From: JANWJE01 sp044326545
GTDB taxonomy: Bacteria > Chlamydiota > Chlamydiia > Chlamydiales > Parachlamydiaceae
Length of the DNA: 14,358 bases
NCBI GenBank assembly: GCA_044326545.1
Contig: JBIRBM010000040.1
Coordinates: 1 to 14,358 of the forward strand
Reading direction: 5' to 3'
The translations under genes and the position numbers were made by a program. This document shows, in pieces, positions 12,286 to 14,358 of this stretch. The notes under the pieces are model-generated. The model saw nothing but the letters and a program-made list of their open reading frames with translations, did no database searches and was not told the origin of the DNA. Within the stretch, counting starts at the first letter, position 1. Each line of letters starts with the position of its first letter.

Positions 12286-13257
12286 ATGTTGATTAAATTT
12301 CGAATTATTTTTAAGTATAGTTTGATCTTATTTTTCATTTTTTTTATTGATCTAACTATTGAAGCAGAAGATTCTTTTGGATATCTAAGCTATGAAACAA
12401 GGAATAATGGGGATGACATTCAAGCGATTGCTGCAAGACGATTTTTATCAGAAAATGCCATTCCAATCAATAGGGAGTTTATTCATGATTTTTATCACCA
12501 AAAAGTGGTAAACACAATCATGAATGGTTGGTACATGCACACAAATCATGCTCGTTCAGGTTGGGATAAGCCTCGATTTACCTACCCAAAAACGAGTTGG
12601 CCGCCTTCGCAATCTATTCATCCATTATTAATATCAATTCATTTCACACAGCAATTTTTACCCGAAGCTTTTTCTGATGAGGGGATTGCTTATCTGAAAA
12701 AGTATGCTCCTGTAGGCGCGCGAGACTACTACACATTAAAAGAGTTGGAAAAAAGAGGGATTCCCAGTTATTTTTCTGGTTGCTTAACCTTGACATTAGA
12801 AAATGAATATCGAAACAATCAGAGGAAAAATATTATTTACGCTGTCGATATCAATCAAAAATGTTTGGCTTTTATCAAATCACATGCTAATTGTGAAGTT
12901 AAATCGATCACTCATGGGATTAGTCAATTTGCAACTCATGATGAAAGATTAGCGAGAGCTCAAAAACTTTTAGATCAATATAAGCAAGCCAGGTGTGTGA
13001 TTACCTCGCGATTACATGCAGCATTACCTTGTCTTGCTTTTGAAACTCCTGTCTTACTTATCAACTCACAGCCGGATCAATACAGGTTTGAAGGGCTTCT
13101 TGAATTGTTGATGAATTGTTCTGTGGACGATTTTCTAGAGGAAAAATTTTTATTTGATTTTAATCATCCTCCTGAAAATTCAAATCATTATCTTTTTCTA
13201 AGAGAAAAACTCATAGAGACTGTGAGTGAATGGGTTCAAAAAAATAAAACGTCTTAG
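12286..13257 (+). CDS. Polysaccharide pyruvyl transferase family protein
   Basis: This 323-residue protein resembles the polysaccharide pyruvyl transferase family (PF04230: CsaB/WcaK-like). Visible features are NNGDDIQAIAARRFL (40-54) at the first glycine-rich turn, VGARDYYTLKELEKRGIPS (143-161) with SGCLTLTL (164-171), and the hallmark ITSRLHAALPCLAFETPVL (239-257). Family members add pyruvate ketals to cell-surface sugars, or act as related GT-B-type transferases. Residues 8-27 are strongly hydrophobic (YSLILFFIFFIDL) after a basic start, like a signal peptide or membrane anchor, which is unusual for an enzyme that needs cytosolic phosphoenolpyruvate. ATG 12286 has AAGGAG 14 bases upstream, rather far; an in-frame ATT at 12283 is closer. 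It diverges from the collagen-like gene, which may be its functional partner; that link is speculation. Confidence 0.85.
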   Translation: MLIKFRIIFKYSLILFFIFFIDLTIEAEDSFGYLSYETRNNGDDIQAIAARRFLSENAIPINREFIHDFYHQKVVNTIMNGWYMHTNHARSGWDKPRFTYPKTSWPPSQSIHPLLISIHFTQQFLPEAFSDEGIAYLKKYAPVGARDYYTLKELEKRGIPSYFSGCLTLTLENEYRNNQRKNIIYAVDINQKCLAFIKSHANCEVKSITHGISQFATHDERLARAQKLLDQYKQARCVITSRLHAALPCLAFETPVLLINSQPDQYRFEGLLELLMNCSVDDFLEEKFLFDFNHPPENSNHYLFLREKLIETVSEWVQKNKTS

Positions 13258-13260
13258 CAC

Positions 13261-13289
13261 TTGTTCAGAATCTTTGATCAGGTTCTTAA
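13261..13289. repeat. Hairpin repeat between convergent genes, copy 2
   Basis: TTGTTCAGAATCTTTGATC followed by AGGTTCTTAA is an inverted-orientation relative of the repeat at 1483-1518. The left arm has decayed, so the hairpin here is weaker (two imperfect pairs). As in copy 1, it sits between convergent genes, three bases after the stop codon of the pyruvyl transferase family gene. Role as terminator or mobile remnant is unresolved. Confidence 0.45.
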
Positions 13290-13310
13290 AACCATGAATT
13301 CTTAACTTAC

Positions 13311-13364
13311 CTTGCGCAAGAGGAGGGATATTTGACCAGAGCCAAACGTCCTCCCTCGTCAAAT
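13311..13364. other. Palindrome and inverted repeat in the convergent spacer
   Basis: CTTGCGCAAG (13311-13320) is a perfect 10-bp palindrome. Downstream, ATTTGAC and GTCAAAT form a perfect 7-bp inverted repeat about 20 bases apart, enclosing a CTCCCTC-rich stretch. These could serve as extra transcription stops for the leftward hydrolase gene ending at 13382. The evidence is structural only. Confidence 0.25.
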
Positions 13365-13381
13365 CAAGCAAAAGCTCCCTC

Positions 13382-14164
13382 TCATTGAGCGGAGTCAGAA
13401 GAATATTCCGATAAAAATTTTTCTATTTTGGCAACAAGAGCGACAGGAGTTTCTATCATAGGGTAATGACCCGATGCTTCACAACACTCTAACCGAGCAT
13501 TGGGATACCACTCTAAAAATGTATTGCGCATCAAGGCTTCGCTTCCCTCAAAATCATGCTCACCAATCAAAACTAATAGTGGTGTGAGTAGACCTTTCAC
13601 TTTCTCAGAAAAGTCGGTATAAAAAAACATGTTCATATAACCAAGACGGGCTTCGCTTATAGACCATTGGCGATTATCTAAAACCATCTTTTTGGCAAAT
13701 GTTTTAGTGTAACGATTGCTAGTCAATGTATTGATACATTCCATAGCAGCCTCATCATTGTTTAAAGCAGCGCTTTCAAAAAAGCTTATCATCTCTTTGG
13801 GGGCAGGCGATCCAGAAGCTGGAACAGGTGTGATCGCTATGACACTTTTCACTCTAGAAGGATTGTCTAAGGCAATTTTTTGAACAATCATGCCAGACAT
13901 TGAATGTCCTATTAAATGAAATTTATTCCAGGATAAGGAGTTAATCAGTTTAATCGCGTCTGCACTCGCTTCTTCTACAGAATAAGTTCCTCGCATTTCT
14001 TTGGAATCACCGTAGCCACGCAAATCGACAAAAAGATAGGTATAATCATCGAGATTAAGATATGGGAGCATAAAATCGTAACTTTTCGAGTCGCCCATCC
14101 AATGATGCATCACGAGAACTTTTTCTTTTCCTGATCCAATTTGTTTATGGGCAATACATTCCAT
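13382..14164 (-). CDS. Alpha/beta hydrolase
   Basis: This 260-residue single-domain alpha/beta-hydrolase-fold enzyme has normal length. The nucleophile elbow is IGHSMSG with Ser88, the acid is Asp204 in IGEHDFEGSE, and the base is His233 in EASGHYPMIETP. The oxyanion-hole stretch HHWMG (20-24) and VDLRGYGDS (46-54) complete the signature of the AB hydrolase-1 family. Residues about 115-190 form the cap that sets specificity, and the substrate (ester, lactone, haloalkane or similar) cannot be inferred. No signal peptide is visible, so it is cytosolic. GGGAGA lies 8 bases upstream of ATG 14164. The right end of a TnpB element lies only 54 bp upstream on the same strand, so its native promoter may be displaced and it may depend on read-through. 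Confidence 0.92.
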   Translation of the reverse strand: MECIAHKQIGSGKEKVLVMHHWMGDSKSYDFMLPYLNLDDYTYLFVDLRGYGDSKEMRGTYSVEEASADAIKLINSLSWNKFHLIGHSMSGMIVQKIALDNPSRVKSVIAITPVPASGSPAPKEMISFFESAALNNDEAAMECINTLTSNRYTKTFAKKMVLDNRQWSISEARLGYMNMFFYTDFSEKVKGLLTPLLVLIGEHDFEGSEALMRNTFLEWYPNARLECCEASGHYPMIETPVALVAKIEKFLSEYSSDSAQ

Positions 14165-14198
14165 ATTTTGATTCTCCCATCAGTTAATAGATTGCGTT

Positions 14199-14300
14199 GA
14201 TTCAGAAGAAATTTAGACGTGACTACTCCCTCGCCTAAAGGCGAAGGCTTCTAGGGATTGCTCCCAAGCCATCTAGTCCGATGGCTAAAATATTTTGTGC
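14199..14300 (-). ncRNA. Predicted omegaRNA 3' region and guide
   Basis: In TnpB elements the guide RNA is transcribed from the end of tnpB through the right-end hairpin, and the bases immediately outside the element serve as the guide. Here the scaffold would cover roughly 14300 down to 14219, and the guide would be the minus-strand sequence of about 14218-14199, starting GTCTAAATTTC. Only the 3' end is supported by visible structure; the 5' limit is a guess. Confidence 0.4.
14219..14247 (-). mobile_element. IS200/IS605-type right end with subterminal hairpin
   Basis: Read on the minus strand, CCTTCGCC, loop TTTA and GGCGAGGG (14247-14228) form a stem with one wobble that contains the tnpB stop codon. 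It is followed by GGGAGTAGTCAC, which ends near 14219. This matches the usual right-end layout of IS200/IS605/IS1341-type elements: a subterminal hairpin overlapping the end of tnpB, then a short tail ending in -CAC. The exact cleavage site is inferred. Confidence 0.65.
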
Positions 14301-14358
14301 AGCATTGAAATCCCTGTGTACATTATACCCACAAGAAGAGCAATTGTGTTGTCTTTCA
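14235..14358 (-). CDS. tnpB: TnpB (IS200/IS605 OrfB) nuclease, C-terminal fragment
   Basis: The minus strand encodes 40 residues from the window edge to TAG at 14237-14235. They contain the second half of the TnpB zinc finger, CSSCG, followed by HRDFNAAQNIL, whose Asp belongs to the RuvC-III catalytic site, and a tail ending GAIPRSLRL typical of this family. TnpB is an RNA-guided DNA endonuclease encoded by IS200/IS605 elements and ancestral to Cas12. The catalytic Asp and cysteines are intact in the visible part. The rest of the gene and any tnpA transposase lie outside the window, so intactness cannot be judged. Its 3' end normally overlaps the omegaRNA. Confidence 0.88.
   Translation of the reverse strand, partial: ERQHNCSSCGYNVHRDFNAAQNILAIGLDGLGAIPRSLRL

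Noticed and set aside
12050..12292. 80-codon plus-strand frame overlapping the start of the pyruvyl transferase gene
   Set aside because: No ribosome-binding site, no recognisable domain, very AT-rich DNA, and a better-placed short frame and ribosome site exist within it.

Overview
The window is AT-rich bacterial DNA with about a dozen intact genes, one gene cut at the left edge and a transposon gene cut at the right edge. The best guess is a member of the Chlamydiae, probably an amoeba-associated Parachlamydia/Protochlamydia type. The main pointer is a PP2C-type protein phosphatase followed directly by a NifS-like aminotransferase, an order I recall from Chlamydia genomes (the CT259/CT258 neighbourhood). 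A collagen-like surface protein, many small hairpin repeats and an IS200/IS605-type element fit an environmental chlamydia. This is inference; no marker gene settles it.

Layout. 1-203: C-terminal end of a small Gly-rich membrane protein. 377-1360 (+): GNAT acetyltransferase fused to a Nudix domain. 1515-1994 (-): YkgJ-type cysteine-cluster protein. 2127-4213 (+): a tightly coupled pair, a class C26 gamma-glutamyl hydrolase and an APC amino-acid/amine permease. 4185-5114 (-): a SAM methyltransferase whose 3' end overlaps the permease. 5362-6252 (+): a CPBP membrane protease. 6494-7258 (+): PP2C phosphatase. 7480-8640 (+): cysteine-desulfurase-like enzyme. 8835-9637 (-): a Nudix hydrolase overlapping by ATGA a small DivIC/FtsL-like membrane protein, behind a near-consensus promoter. 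10077-11969 (-): a 630-residue secreted collagen-like protein. 12286-13257 (+): a polysaccharide pyruvyl transferase family protein with an N-terminal hydrophobic segment. 13382-14164 (-): alpha/beta hydrolase. 14235-14358 (-): C-terminal end of TnpB with the transposon right end.

The spaces between genes hold much of the interest. A 116-bp fold-back element with TA-bounded ends occurs twice, on either side of the NifS-like gene. The first copy sits inside another perfect inverted repeat that closes up if the element plus one TA is removed. A separate hairpin repeat of about 30 bp lies between both widely spaced convergent gene pairs (near 1500 and 13275) and may act as a bidirectional terminator. 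The TnpB right end lies 54 bp upstream of the hydrolase gene and reads toward it, so a reprogrammable omegaRNA guide would be drawn from that gene's leader.

Functional themes: nutrient capture and peptide or amine breakdown (permease plus C26 hydrolase), housekeeping or repair chemistry (two Nudix domains, GNAT, NifS-like), envelope and division (DivIC-like protein, CPBP protease), and surface or host interaction (collagen-like protein next to a possibly exported glycan-modifying enzyme). No rRNA, tRNA or CRISPR array was seen.
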